From: Pseudomonadota bacterium
GTDB lineage: Bacteria; Pseudomonadota; Gammaproteobacteria; Enterobacterales; Enterobacteriaceae
Direction: 5' to 3'
Assembly: GCA_023425455.1 (NCBI GenBank)
Contig: JAFACP010000054.1
Span: 1-8,068, forward strand
Length of the DNA: 8,068 nucleotides
Shown here: positions 1 to 7,582 of the stretch, piece after piece
Position numbering within the stretch: position 1 is the first letter of the stretch
Layout: each line of letters opens with the position of its first letter
Notes under the pieces: model-generated
Told to the model about the DNA's origin: nothing
The model's input: only the letters and a program-made list of their open reading frames with translations
Databases searched by the model: none
Made by a program: the position numbers and the translations under genes

Positions 1-1926
1 AACAACCTGTCGCTGATGGCCCTGACCATCGCCACCGGATTTGTGGTGGATGATGCCATCGTGGTGCTGGAAAACATCTCCCGTCATCTGGAGGCCGGCG
101 TCAAACCGCTGCAGGCGGCGTTGCAGGGGACGCGCGAGGTCGGCTTTACGGTGCTGTCGATGAGCCTGTCGCTGGTGGCGGTCTTCCTGCCGCTGCTGCT
201 GATGGGCGGCCTGCCGGGACGCTTGCTGCGCGAATTTGCCGTCACCCTGTCGGTCGCTATCGCCATTTCGCTGCTGATCTCCCTGACGCTGACGCCGATG
301 ATGTGTGGCTGGATGCTTAAGCGCAGTAAACCCCACAGCCAGCCGCGGCGTAAAGGTTTTGGCCGCTTCCTGATGGCGCTGCAGGCGGGCTACGCTAAAT
401 CCCTGAAGTGGGCGCTGGATCATACCCGGATCGTCGGCGTGGTGCTGATCGCAACCATCGGGCTTAACGTCTGGCTGTATATCACCATCCCGAAAACCTT
501 CTTCCCGGAGCAGGATACCGGCGTGCTGATGGGCGGCATTCAGGCGGATCAGAGCATTTCGTTCCAGGCGATGCGCGGCAAGCTACAGGACTTTATGAAA
601 ATCATCCGCGACGATCCGGCGGTGGCCAACGTCACCGGTTTTACCGGCGGCTCGCGGGTCAACAGCGGGATGATGTTTATCACCCTTACCTCGCGCAGCG
701 AGCGGCATGAAACCGCCCAGCAGGTGATTGACCGCCTGCGGGTGAAGCTGGCCAAAGAGCCAGGCGCAAATCTGTTTCTGATGGCCGTTCAGGATATCCG
801 CGTCGGCGGACGCCAGGCTAACGCCAGCTACCAGTACACGCTGCTGTCTGACGATCTGGCCGCCCTGCGCGAATGGGAGCCGAAAATCCGTAAAGCGCTG
901 GCCGCGCTGCCGCAGCTGGCCGACGTTAACTCCGACAGCCAAAACAACGGCGCGGAGATGAACCTGACCTACGATCGTGAAACCATGTCGCGGCTCGGTA
1001 TCGACGTTGAAGCGGCAAACAGCCTGCTGAATAACGCCTTCGGCCAGCGGCAGATCTCGACGATTTATCAGCCGATGAACCAGTATAAAGTCGTGATGGA
1101 GGTGGACCCGCGCTACACCCAGGACATCAGCGCGCTGGACAAGATGTTTGTCATCAACAGCGACGGCAAGGCGATCCCGCTCTCCTATTTTGCCAGCTGG
1201 CAGCCGGCCAACGCGCCGTTGTCGGTCAACCATCAGGGGCTGTCTGCCGCCTCGACGGTCTCCTTTAACCTGCCCGCCGGTGCTTCGCTGTCTGAAGCCA
1301 GCGAGGCCATCACCCGCACCATGACCCAGCTTGGCGTGCCGTCCAGCGTGCGCGGCAGTTTTGCCGGTACGGCGCAGGTCTTTCAGCAGACCATGAACGC
1401 GCAGGTGATCCTGATCCTCGCCGCCATTGCGACGGTCTATATCGTGCTGGGGATCCTCTACGAAAGCTACGTTCATCCGCTGACGATCCTCTCCACCCTG
1501 CCGTCGGCAGGCGTCGGCGCACTGCTGGCGCTGGAGCTGTTCGGCGCCCCGTTCAGCCTGATTGCGCTGATAGGGATCATGCTGTTAATCGGCATCGTCA
1601 AGAAAAACGCCATTATGATGGTCGACTTTGCGCTGGACGCGCAGCGTAACGGCAATCTGGCGCCGGAAGAGGCCATTTTCCAGGCCTGCCTGCTGCGTTT
1701 CCGGCCGATCATGATGACCACTCTCGCGGCGCTGTTTGGCGCGCTGCCGCTGGTTATTTCCGGCGGCGACGGGTCAGAGCTGCGTCAGCCGCTGGGGATA
1801 ACCATTGTCGGCGGGCTGGTGATGAGCCAGCTGCTGACGCTCTACACCACCCCGGTGGTCTACCTGTTCTTCGATCGCCTGCGGGTGCGCTTTTCGCGTA
1901 AACGCAGCGCAACGGTAAGCGGATAA
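1..1926 (+). CDS. mdtC: Multidrug efflux RND transporter subunit MdtC (5'-truncated by the window edge)
   Basis: Inner-membrane proton-driven pump subunit. In E. coli MdtC works with MdtB as a heteromultimer, with the adaptor MdtA and outer-membrane TolC, exporting bile salts, novobiocin and some other drugs. The reading frame is open from base 1, so the ATG at 16 is internal: 641 residues are visible out of about 1025 in E. coli, starting inside TM4. TM4 carries the Asp-Asp pair of RND proton relays (codons at 49-54). A long loop after the TM7 segment, beginning FFPEQDTG (about 499-522), forms the second half of the periplasmic porter domain. TM8-TM12 follow from about 1400, and TM10 has the motif [14 protein letters not shown] with the relay lysine (codons around 1600-1605). 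No frameshift or internal stop is seen. The stop TAA (1924-1926) overlaps the mdtD start. MdtC rather than MdtB is chosen because mdtD follows directly and the C-terminus ([12 protein letters not shown]) looks like MdtC. Confidence 0.96.
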   Translation, partial: NNLSLMALTIATGFVVDDAIVVLENISRHLEAGVKPLQAALQGTREVGFTVLSMSLSLVAVFLPLLLMGGLPGRLLREFAVTLSVAIAISLLISLTLTPMMCGWMLKRSKPHSQPRRKGFGRFLMALQAGYAKSLKWALDHTRIVGVVLIATIGLNVWLYITIPKTFFPEQDTGVLMGGIQADQSISFQAMRGKLQDFMKIIRDDPAVANVTGFTGGSRVNSGMMFITLTSRSERHETAQQVIDRLRVKLAKEPGANLFLMAVQDIRVGGRQANASYQYTLLSDDLAALREWEPKIRKALAALPQLADVNSDSQNNGAEMNLTYDRETMSRLGIDVEAANSLLNNAFGQRQISTIYQPMNQYKVVMEVDPRYTQDISALDKMFVINSDGKAIPLSYFASWQPANAPLSVNHQGLSAASTVSFNLPAGASLSEASEAITRTMTQLGVPSSVRGSFAGTAQVFQQTMNAQVILILAAIATVYIVLGILYESYVHPLTILSTLPSAGVGALLALELFGAPFSLIALIGIMLLIGIVKKNAIMMVDFALDAQRNGNLAPEEAIFQACLLRFRPIMMTTLAALFGALPLVISGGDGSELRQPLGITIVGGLVMSQLLTLYTTPVVYLFFDRLRVRFSRKRSATVSG

Positions 1927-3341
1927 TGGCAGAGTTTTCCGGACAGGTCCGCGGGCAATTATGGATCGTCGCCTTCGGCTTTTTTATGCAGTCGCTGGAT
2001 ACGACTATCGTCAATACCGCCCTGCCCTCAATGGCGAAAAGTCTGGGCGAAAGCCCGCTGCACATGCATATGGTGATCGTCGCCTATGTGCTGACGGTCG
2101 CCGTGATGCTGCCCGCCAGCGGCTGGCTGGCGGATAAGGTCGAGGTGCGCAACATCTTTTTCACCGCCATCGTGCTGTTTACCACCGGCTCGCTGTTTTG
2201 CGCCGAGGCCAGCAGCCTCAATGAGCTGATCATGGCGCGCGTGCTGCAGGGCGTCGGGGGCGCCATGATGGTGCCCGTCGGAAGGCTGACTGTGCTGAAG
2301 ATTGTCCCGCGCGAGCAATATATGGCGGCGATGACCTTTGTCACCCTGCCCGGCCAGGTGGGCCCGCTTCTGGGCCCGGCGCTGGGCGGCGTGCTGGTGG
2401 AGTATGCCTCCTGGCACTGGATTTTTTTAATCAACCTGCCCGTGGGCATTGCGGGGGCCATCGCCACGCTGGCGCTGATGCCCAACTACACCATGAAAAC
2501 GCGACGCTTCGATCTGTTCGGCTTTATCCTGCTCGCCGCCGGCATGGCCACCCTGACGCTGGCGCTCGACGGGCAAAAAGGGCTTGGGATCTCATCCCTG
2601 ACGCTGGCGCTGCTGGTCGCCATTGGGGTGACGGCGATCCTAAGCTATCTCTGGCATGCCCGGGGCAATCACAACGCGTTGTTCCGCCTGTCGCTGTTTC
2701 GCCACGCCACCTATCGTCTCGGCCTGCTGGGCAGCTTCGCCGGGCGTATCGGCAGCGGGATGCTGCCGTTTATGACGCCGGTCTTTTTGCAGATAGGGCT
2801 GGGCTTCTCGCCGTTTCACGCCGGGCTGATGATGATCCCGATGGTGCTCGGCAGCATGGGGATGAAACGTATCGTGGTACAGGTGGTAAACCGCTTCGGC
2901 TATCGTCAGGTGCTGGTGGCGGCCACGCTCGCGCTGGCGCTGGTCAGCCTGCTGTTTATGGGCATTGCCCTGCTGGGCTGGTACGCGGCGCTGCCGCTGG
3001 TGCTTTTTTGCCAGGGGATGATCAACGCGATGCGTTTCTCCTCGATGAATACCCTGACCTTAAAAGATCTGCCGGATCCGCTGGCCAGCAGCGGCAACAG
3101 CCTGCTGTCGATGATCATGCAGCTCTCCATGAGCATGGGCGTGACCGTTGCCGGCCTGCTGCTCGGCATGTTCGGTCAACAGCAGCTCAGCGTTGACACG
3201 GCGGTGGCGCATCAGGTCTTTTTATACACCTATCTCAGCATGGCGGTGATTATCGCCCTGCCGGCCTTCATCTTCGCCCGCGTGCCGGATGATACCCGTA
3301 AGAATGTCGTCATCCGACGCGGCAAAAGGAGTGCTCCATGA
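1926..3341 (+). CDS. mdtD: MFS transporter MdtD (DHA2 family; putative efflux / iron-citrate exporter)
   Basis: Inner-membrane major facilitator of 471 aa, the same length as E. coli MdtD, with 13-14 hydrophobic segments as in the 14-TM drug:H+ antiporter group. Visible motifs: [12 protein letters not shown] in TM1 (residues 23-34), the loop 2-3 motif A-like [11 protein letters not shown] (66-76), motif [17 protein letters not shown] (105-120), and an antiporter motif C-like stretch [13 protein letters not shown] (143-155). The start ATG shares its A with the mdtC stop (TAATG) and has only a weak ribosome site, which fits translational coupling. It ends in an ATGA overlap with baeS. Despite its place in the operon, E. 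coli work found MdtD dispensable for MdtABC drug resistance, and the Salmonella protein has been described as an iron-citrate exporter (IceT), from memory. Substrate here is therefore inferred; family and orthology are secure. Confidence 0.96.
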   Translation: MAEFSGQVRGQLWIVAFGFFMQSLDTTIVNTALPSMAKSLGESPLHMHMVIVAYVLTVAVMLPASGWLADKVEVRNIFFTAIVLFTTGSLFCAEASSLNELIMARVLQGVGGAMMVPVGRLTVLKIVPREQYMAAMTFVTLPGQVGPLLGPALGGVLVEYASWHWIFLINLPVGIAGAIATLALMPNYTMKTRRFDLFGFILLAAGMATLTLALDGQKGLGISSLTLALLVAIGVTAILSYLWHARGNHNALFRLSLFRHATYRLGLLGSFAGRIGSGMLPFMTPVFLQIGLGFSPFHAGLMMIPMVLGSMGMKRIVVQVVNRFGYRQVLVAATLALALVSLLFMGIALLGWYAALPLVLFCQGMINAMRFSSMNTLTLKDLPDPLASSGNSLLSMIMQLSMSMGVTVAGLLLGMFGQQQLSVDTAVAHQVFLYTYLSMAVIIALPAFIFARVPDDTRKNVVIRRGKRSAP

Positions 3342-4741
3342 AAGTCTGGCGTCCCGGTATCACCGGCAAGCTGTTTGTGGCTATTTTCGCCACCTGTATT
3401 GTTCTGCTGATCACCATGCACTGGGCGGTACGCGTCAGCTTCGAGCGCGGGTTTATCGACTACATCAAGCATGGCAATGAGCAGCGCCTGCAGGGTCTCA
3501 GCGATGCGCTCGCCGACCAGTACACCCTGCACGGAAACTGGCGCTTCTTACGCAACAACGACCGGTTTGTATTTCAAATTTTGCGCTCGCTGGAGCACGA
3601 TACCGACGACGATCGTCCCGGCCCCGGTATGCCGCCTCACGGCTGGCGCACCCAGTTCTGGGTGATAGACCAGGATCGGCACGTGCTGGTTGGCCCCCGC
3701 GCCCCGGTTCCGCCAGACGGCTCGAAGCGGGCCATCAGGGTCAACGGCTATACCGTCGGCTGGGTGATCGCCTCACCGGTGGAGCGCCTGACGCGCAATA
3801 CCGATATCAACTTCGACCGCCAGCAGCGCCAGACCAGCTGGCTTATCGTCGCACTCTCCACCCTGCTGGCCGCCCTCGCCACCTTCCCGCTGGCGCGGGG
3901 GCTGCTGGCGCCGGTGAAACGTCTGGTGGAGGGCACTCACAAGCTGGCGGCGGGCGATTTTTCCACCCGCGTCGATACCCGTAGCCAGGATGAGCTGGGC
4001 AAGCTGGCCCAGGACTTCAACCAGCTTGCCAGCACCCTTGAGAAGAACCAGCAGATGCGGCGCGACTTTATGGCCGATATTTCGCACGAGCTGCGCACGC
4101 CGCTGGCGGTACTGCGCGGCGAGCTGGAGGCCATTCAGGATGGATTACGTCAGTTCACGCCGGAGTCGGTGGCCTCTCTGCAGGCCGAAGTGGGCACCCT
4201 GACCAAACTGGTGGACGACCTGCATCAACTTTCGATGTCCGATGAGGGGGCGCTGGCCTACCAGAAAGCGCCTGTCGATGTGATCACGGTGCTTGAGGTC
4301 GCCACCGGCGCCTTTCGCGAGCGCTTCGCCAGCCGCAATCTGACCATCGATCTCTCACTGCCGGACAGCGCCGTGGTATTTGGCGACCGGGACCGGCTGA
4401 TGCAGCTTTTCAATAACCTGCTGGAGAACAGCCTGCGCTACACCGACAGCGGCGGCGGACTGCATATTTCGGGCAAGCAGGCGCACGGACGCTTTGCCCT
4501 CACCTTCGCGGACTCCGCGCCGGGCGTACAGGATCAGCAGCTGGAAAAACTGTTCGAGCGATTTTACCGTACCGAAGGTTCACGTAACCGCGCCAGCGGC
4601 GGCTCCGGGCTGGGGCTTGCGATCTGCGTCAATATCGTCGAGGCGCACAACGGCACGATCCGCGCCGCCCATTCGCCTTTTGGCGGGGTTAGCATTACAG
4701 TAGAGTTACCTCTGGAACGGGAATTATCGAGAGAAGCATGA
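3338..4741 (+). CDS. baeS: Envelope-stress sensor histidine kinase BaeS
   Basis: Membrane sensor kinase of the BaeSR two-component system, which senses envelope damage (indole, flavonoids, misfolded pili, zinc and similar) and phosphorylates BaeR. It is 467 aa, the E. coli length. Layout: TM1 about 12-32, periplasmic sensor about 33-167, TM2 about 168-188, HAMP linker about 187-239, then the dimerisation/phosphotransfer domain with the H-box [13 protein letters not shown], in which His250 is the phosphoacceptor. The ATP-binding domain shows the N-box LLENSLRYT (Asn364), a G1 box DSAPG (392-396), the F-box FERFYR (406-411) and the G2 box GGSGLGLAI (421-429). The usual first Gly of G1 (DxGxG) is Ala394, which I recall E. 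coli BaeS also having. The start has a strong AAGGAG (3326-3331) 6 nt upstream although it overlaps the mdtD stop, so it may also be initiated independently. The 3' end overlaps baeR by ATGA. Confidence 0.97.
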   Translation: MKVWRPGITGKLFVAIFATCIVLLITMHWAVRVSFERGFIDYIKHGNEQRLQGLSDALADQYTLHGNWRFLRNNDRFVFQILRSLEHDTDDDRPGPGMPPHGWRTQFWVIDQDRHVLVGPRAPVPPDGSKRAIRVNGYTVGWVIASPVERLTRNTDINFDRQQRQTSWLIVALSTLLAALATFPLARGLLAPVKRLVEGTHKLAAGDFSTRVDTRSQDELGKLAQDFNQLASTLEKNQQMRRDFMADISHELRTPLAVLRGELEAIQDGLRQFTPESVASLQAEVGTLTKLVDDLHQLSMSDEGALAYQKAPVDVITVLEVATGAFRERFASRNLTIDLSLPDSAVVFGDRDRLMQLFNNLLENSLRYTDSGGGLHISGKQAHGRFALTFADSAPGVQDQQLEKLFERFYRTEGSRNRASGGSGLGLAICVNIVEAHNGTIRAAHSPFGGVSITVELPLERELSREA

Positions 4742-5460
4742 CTGAGTTACCGATAGATGAAAACACGCCGCGTATTTTGATCGTGGAGGATGAGCCAAAG
4801 CTCGGGCAGTTGTTGATCGACTATTTGCGTGCGGCCAGCTACGCCCCGACGCTGATCAGCCACGGCGACCAGGTGCTGCCCTATGTGCGCCAGACGCCGC
4901 CGGACCTGATCCTGCTGGACCTGATGCTGCCGGGCACCGACGGTCTGACCCTGTGCCGGGAGATCCGCCGTTTTTCGGACCTCCCCATCGTGATGGTGAC
5001 CGCCAAAATCGAAGAGATCGATCGTCTGTTGGGCCTCGAAATCGGTGCCGATGATTACATCTGCAAACCTTACAGCCCGCGGGAGGTGGTCGCCCGGGTG
5101 AAAACCATTCTGCGCCGCTGCAAGCCGCAGCGCGAGCTACAGACGCTGGATGCCGAAAGCCCGCTGATCGTCGATGAGAGCCGCTTTCAGGCAAGCTGGC
5201 GCAACAAGCTTCTCGATCTCACCCCTGCCGAATTCCGCCTGCTTAAAACGCTCTCTCACGAGCCAGGAAAAGTGTTTTCCCGCGAGCAGCTGCTGAACCA
5301 TCTGTATGACGATTATCGCGTGGTAACCGACCGCACCATCGACAGCCATATAAAAAACCTGCGCCGCAAGCTGGAGGCGCAGGATGCCGAACAGTCATTT
5401 ATTCGCGCGGTGTATGGCGTCGGATACCGCTGGGAAGCGGACGCGTGCAGGATAGCCTGA
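4738..5460 (+). CDS. baeR: OmpR/PhoB-family response regulator BaeR
   Basis: Cytoplasmic DNA-binding regulator that activates mdtABCD-baeSR, acrD, spy and other envelope-stress genes when phosphorylated by BaeS. It has 240 aa, as in E. coli. The receiver domain (about 11-125) has the acidic pair Glu17/Asp18 in ILIVEDEP, the phospho-acceptor Asp61 in [11 protein letters not shown], Thr88 in MVTAK and Lys110 in ICKPYSPRE. The C-terminal winged-helix DNA-binding domain (about 140-235) includes [12 protein letters not shown], the recognition helix stretch [15 protein letters not shown] and the wing VYGVGYRW. The start ATG at 4738 overlaps the baeS stop (ATGA), preceded by a modest GAGAGAAG purine run, so kinase and regulator are co-translated. 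It is the last gene of the operon: a hairpin terminator follows within 20 nt. Confidence 0.97.
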   Translation: MTELPIDENTPRILIVEDEPKLGQLLIDYLRAASYAPTLISHGDQVLPYVRQTPPDLILLDLMLPGTDGLTLCREIRRFSDLPIVMVTAKIEEIDRLLGLEIGADDYICKPYSPREVVARVKTILRRCKPQRELQTLDAESPLIVDESRFQASWRNKLLDLTPAEFRLLKTLSHEPGKVFSREQLLNHLYDDYRVVTDRTIDSHIKNLRRKLEAQDAEQSFIRAVYGVGYRWEADACRIA

Positions 5461-5476
5461 CGCAACAGCCTGCCTG

Positions 5477-5504
5477 AACCCGTCTGCCGACGGGTTTATC
5501 ATTT
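5477..5504 (+). terminator. Intrinsic terminator after baeR
   Basis: A perfect 8-bp stem, AACCCGTC (5477-5484) and GACGGGTT (5489-5496), closes a TGCC tetraloop and runs into a T-rich tail (TTTATCATTT). It lies 17 nt past the baeR stop, in the right place to end the mdtABCD-baeSR transcript. The T-tract is interrupted, so termination may be partial. Confidence 0.75.
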
Positions 5505-5505
5505 C

Positions 5506-5533
5506 TGGACGCACTCTCAGGATCAACCATACT
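5506..5533 (+). promoter_or_regulatory. Candidate sigma70-type promoter for yegP
   Basis: TGGACG (5506-5511, 4/6 to TTGACA) and CATACT (5528-5533, 4/6 to TATAAT) are separated by 16 bp between the baeR terminator and yegP. Transcription would start near 5540, immediately before a hairpin at 5541-5563. Both boxes are weak matches, so this is only the best candidate in the gap. Confidence 0.25.
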
Positions 5534-5540
5534 CTTCTTA

Positions 5541-5563
5541 CCGGTGCGCTGTTCTGCCACCGG
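5541..5563 (+). other. Hairpin in the yegP 5' leader
   Basis: CCGGTG (5541-5546) pairs with CACCGG (5558-5563). The stem extends by GC/GC (5548-5549 with 5556-5557) past a single bulged C, leaving the hexaloop TGTTCT. It is not followed by a T-run, so it does not look like a terminator. It lies 35 nt upstream of the yegP start and leaves the Shine-Dalgarno free. It may stabilise the 5' end of the message; function unknown. Confidence 0.5.
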
Positions 5564-5597
5564 CGCGGATCACTTCACTTTCGATCAAGGAGTTTTT

Positions 5598-5930
5598 ATG
5601 TCGGGTTGGTACGAATTAAGCAAAAGCAGTGATGGTCAGTTCAGGTTTGTTCTGAAGGCAGGAAACGCAGAGACCATTCTCACCAGCGAGCTGTACACCA
5701 CCAGAGGCGCCGCCGAGAACGGCATCGCCTCTGTGCGCACCAACAGCCCCTTAGATGAACGCTACGAGAAGAAAACCGCCTCTAACGGCAAGGTCTATTT
5801 CAACCTCAAAGCGGGCAACCACCAGGTGATTGGCACCAGCCAGATGTACGCCTCTGAACAGTCCCGTGATAAGGGTATCGCGTCGGTGAAAACCAATGGC
5901 CCGACGGAGACGGTGAAAGATCACACCTGA
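5598..5930 (+). CDS. yegP: Small DUF1508 tandem-repeat protein YegP
   Basis: A cytoplasmic protein of 110 aa with no signal peptide and no membrane segment; its molecular function is not established. It consists of two copies of the DUF1508 unit (about residues 5-51 and 56-102) with an exact 51-residue period and no gaps. Shared positions include the initial Tyr, LKAGN (19-23 and 70-74), I.TS, and GIASV.TN.P (42-51 and 93-102). Each unit should form a small beta sheet plus a helix, as in solved relatives. An in-frame ATG exists at 5544, but 5598 is chosen because it has a strong AAGGAG (5587-5592) 5 nt upstream, gives the same length as E. coli YegP and begins MSGWYELSKSS as that protein does (MAGWFELSKSS). 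It stands alone between two terminator-like hairpins. E. coli yegP has been linked to general stress, but nothing in this sequence proves that. Confidence 0.93.
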   Translation: MSGWYELSKSSDGQFRFVLKAGNAETILTSELYTTRGAAENGIASVRTNSPLDERYEKKTASNGKVYFNLKAGNHQVIGTSQMYASEQSRDKGIASVKTNGPTETVKDHT

Positions 5931-5943
5931 GGCTGTTCAGCAC

Positions 5944-5976
5944 CGCCGGGTTAGCCCTCCGGCGACCCGGCGCTTT
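5944..5976 (+). terminator. Possible terminator after yegP
   Basis: CGCCGGGT (5944-5951) and ACCCGGCG (5965-5972) form a perfect 8-bp GC-rich stem with a 13-nt loop, 13 nt past the yegP stop. A competing hairpin, GCCGG (5945-5949) with CCGGC (5959-5963), is also possible. Only a poor T-tract follows (CTTTACC), so it could be a weak terminator or a 3'-end stabilising structure. Its right edge abuts the yegQ promoter. Confidence 0.45.
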
Positions 5977-6002
5977 ACCTCCCCGTTTTGCAGCGCTACA
6001 AT
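5974..6002 (+). promoter_or_regulatory. Probable sigma70 promoter of yegQ/trhP
   Basis: TTTACC (5974-5979, 4/6 to TTGACA) and TACAAT (5997-6002, 5/6 to TATAAT) are separated by an optimal 17 bp. The start would fall near 6009, giving a leader of about 77 nt that contains two hairpins. The -35 box begins 1 nt after the yegP 3' hairpin. Confidence 0.6.
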
Positions 6003-6017
6003 GCCCGCCCTTAAAGT

Positions 6018-6055
6018 AGGGGATCTCCCCTCACCGCAGCACCTGGTGCCTGCGG
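6018..6055 (+). other. Two-hairpin structured leader upstream of yegQ/trhP
   Basis: Hairpin 1 is AGGGG (6018-6022) with CCCCT (6027-6031) around a tetraloop. Hairpin 2 pairs CCGCAG and CAC (6034-6042) with GTG and CTGCGG (6046-6055), about 9 bp with one bulged C and a CTG triloop. Together they occupy about half of the predicted 5' UTR, with some 30 unstructured nt before the ATG. Neither has a T-run. The folds are direct sequence observations; a regulatory role is inference. Confidence 0.5.
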
Positions 6056-6085
6056 ATCTGACCTGTCATCAGAACGAGAACAAAC

Positions 6086-7447
6086 ATGTTTAAACCGGAA
6101 CTCCTTTCCCCGGCGGGAACGCTGCAAAATATGCGTTACGCGTTCGCCTATGGTGCTGACGCCGTTTATGCCGGCCAGCCGCGCTACTCCCTGCGCGTGC
6201 GCAACAACGAATTCAACCACGAGAACCTGCAGCTCGGCATCAACGAAGCCCATGCGCTGGGCAAAAAATTCTACGTGGTGGTGAATATCGCCCCGCATAA
6301 CGCCAAGCTGAAAACGTTTATCCGTGACCTGAAGCCGGTGGTGGATATGGGGCCAGATGCGCTGATTATGTCGGACCCGGGTTTAATCATGCTGGTTCGG
6401 GAGCACTTCCCGGAGATGGATATTCACCTGTCGGTACAGGCTAACGCCGTCAACTGGGCGACGGTGAAGTTCTGGAAACAGATGGGGCTGACCCGCGTGA
6501 TCCTCTCTCGCGAACTCTCCCTCGAAGAGATTGAAGAGATCCGCGCTCAGGTGCCGGATATGGAGATTGAGATCTTCGTTCACGGCGCACTGTGCATGGC
6601 TTACTCCGGCCGCTGCCTGCTTTCCGGCTACATCAACAAGCGCGATCCAAACCAGGGCACCTGCACCAACGCCTGCCGCTGGGAATACAACGTGCAGGAA
6701 GGCAAAGAGGATGACGTCGGCAATATCGTGCACAAACACGAGCCGATCCCGGTGACCAACGTGGAGCCGACCCTCGGCGTCGGCGCCCCAACCGACAGCG
6801 TGTTTATGATTGAAGAGGCCAAACGTCCGGGCGAATACATGACCGCCTTCGAGGACGAGCACGGCACCTACATCATGAACTCGAAAGATCTGCGCGCCAT
6901 CGCGCACGTCGAACGTCTGACGCAGATGGGTGTGCACTCCCTGAAAATTGAGGGCCGCACCAAGTCCTACTACTATTGCGCGCGCACCGCGCAGGTCTAC
7001 CGCAAGGCGATTGACGATGCTGCCGCCGGTAAACCGTTTGATACCAGCCTGCTGGAGACGCTGGAAGGCCTGGCGCATCGCGGCTATACCGAAGGCTTCC
7101 TGCGCCGTCACACCCACGATGACTACCAGAACTACGAGCATGGCTACTCGGTCTCTGAACGTCAGCAGTTTGTCGGCGACTTTACCGGCGAGCGCAAAGG
7201 GGCACTGGCGGCAGTCGCGGTGAAAAACAAATTCACCCGGGGCGACAGCCTGGAGTTGATGACCCCGCAGGGCAATATGAATTTCACGCTTGAGCACCTG
7301 GAAAACGGCAAAGGCGAAGCGATCGAGGTTGCGCCAGGCAACGGTCACACCGTCTGGCTGCCGGTGCCGGAACAGGTTGAGCTGGAATTTGCGCTGCTGA
7401 TGCGCAACTTCGATGGCGAAAGTACCCGTAATCCGCACGGTAAATAG
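6086..7447 (+). CDS. trhP: tRNA 5-hydroxyuridine synthesis protein TrhP (U32 peptidase-family protein YegQ)
   Basis: Cytoplasmic protein, formerly yegQ, needed for hydroxylation of wobble uridine 34 to ho5U in tRNAs. This is the first step towards cmo5U, which CmoA and CmoB complete; TrhO offers a parallel oxygen-dependent route. It has 453 aa, identical in length to E. coli YegQ and nearly identical in sequence. The U32 family signature spans Glu162-Ser180 (EIFVHGALCMAYSGRCLLS). Cys170, Cys177, Cys193 and Cys197 are in the segment associated with an iron-sulfur cluster in this family. An N-terminal TIM-barrel-like region (1 to about 300, beginning MFKPELLSPAGT) is followed by the smaller C-terminal domain. 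Despite the family name, a protease role is doubtful for this member. The ATG at 6086 has only a weak purine stretch (ACGAGAAC) ahead of it, but the N-terminus matches the E. coli start exactly. It is monocistronic, with its own promoter. Confidence 0.96.
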   Translation: MFKPELLSPAGTLQNMRYAFAYGADAVYAGQPRYSLRVRNNEFNHENLQLGINEAHALGKKFYVVVNIAPHNAKLKTFIRDLKPVVDMGPDALIMSDPGLIMLVREHFPEMDIHLSVQANAVNWATVKFWKQMGLTRVILSRELSLEEIEEIRAQVPDMEIEIFVHGALCMAYSGRCLLSGYINKRDPNQGTCTNACRWEYNVQEGKEDDVGNIVHKHEPIPVTNVEPTLGVGAPTDSVFMIEEAKRPGEYMTAFEDEHGTYIMNSKDLRAIAHVERLTQMGVHSLKIEGRTKSYYYCARTAQVYRKAIDDAAAGKPFDTSLLETLEGLAHRGYTEGFLRRHTHDDYQNYEHGYSVSERQQFVGDFTGERKGALAAVAVKNKFTRGDSLELMTPQGNMNFTLEHLENGKGEAIEVAPGNGHTVWLPVPEQVELEFALLMRNFDGESTRNPHGK

Positions 7448-7482
7448 TGAAATAGCGGTATTTTTTCACGCTGGGATAATTC

Positions 7483-7498
7483 TTAGAAACGGATCACA
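7483..7498 (+). promoter_or_regulatory. Candidate CRP (cAMP receptor protein) site of cyaR
   Basis: TTAGA-N6-TCACA (7483-7498) compares with the CRP consensus TGTGA-N6-TCACA: the right half is perfect and the left half matches 3/5. The centre lies 42.5 bp upstream of the predicted cyaR start, close to the -41.5 of class II CRP promoters. CyaR is a known cAMP-CRP-activated RNA in E. coli and Salmonella, which supports the call. Confidence 0.65.
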
Positions 7499-7525
7499 TA
7501 CCGTTTCGCTCGATAAGGGTATTAT
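7497..7525 (+). promoter_or_regulatory. cyaR promoter
   Basis: A -10 box TATTAT (7520-7525, 5/6 to TATAAT) lies 7 nt before the CyaR 5' end. The hexamer 17 bp upstream (CATACC, 7497-7502) matches the -35 consensus at only 2/6. A good -10 with a poor -35 next to a CRP site is the expected picture of an activator-dependent class II promoter. Confidence 0.7.
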
Positions 7526-7582
7526 CCCCAGCGCTGAAAAACATAACCCATAAATGCTAGCTGTACCAGGAACCACCTCCTT

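Larger units (their letters stand above)
7469..7533. repeat. 65-bp interrupted inverted repeat enclosing the cyaR promoter
   Basis: Three nested arm pairs can be read directly. The outer pair is CGCTGGGATAAT (7469-7480) with ATTATCCCCAGCG (7521-7533), 12 bp plus one bulged C. The middle pair is CTTA (7482-7485) with TAAG (7514-7517). The inner pair is GAAACGG (7486-7492) with CCGTTTC (7501-7507). They surround an 8-nt centre, ATCACATA, and give 23 potential base pairs. The right outer arm contains most of the cyaR -10 box and ends on the first base of CyaR. As DNA it may be an operator; as RNA, read-through from trhP would fold into a long hairpin. Confidence 0.8.

Noticed and set aside
583..1476. 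297-codon open frame on the minus strand inside mdtC
   Set aside because: It lies wholly antisense to a highly conserved gene, its product has no recognisable domain, and long antisense frames are expected in GC-rich coding DNA.
5544..5597. N-terminal extension of yegP from the ATG at 5544
   Set aside because: It has no Shine-Dalgarno, runs through the leader hairpin and would add 18 residues absent from E. coli YegP. The ATG at 5598 has an ideal AAGGAG.
6383..7438. 351-codon open frame on the minus strand inside trhP
   Set aside because: It is a mirror of the trhP codon pattern with no family resemblance, and no gene is known there in relatives.
7447..7469. GTGAAA (7447-7452)/TTTCAC (7464-7469) as a trhP terminator
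   Set aside because: The stem is short and AT-rich with a large loop, and the T-run lies inside the stem rather than after it. The larger inverted repeat downstream is a better candidate for shaping the trhP 3' end.
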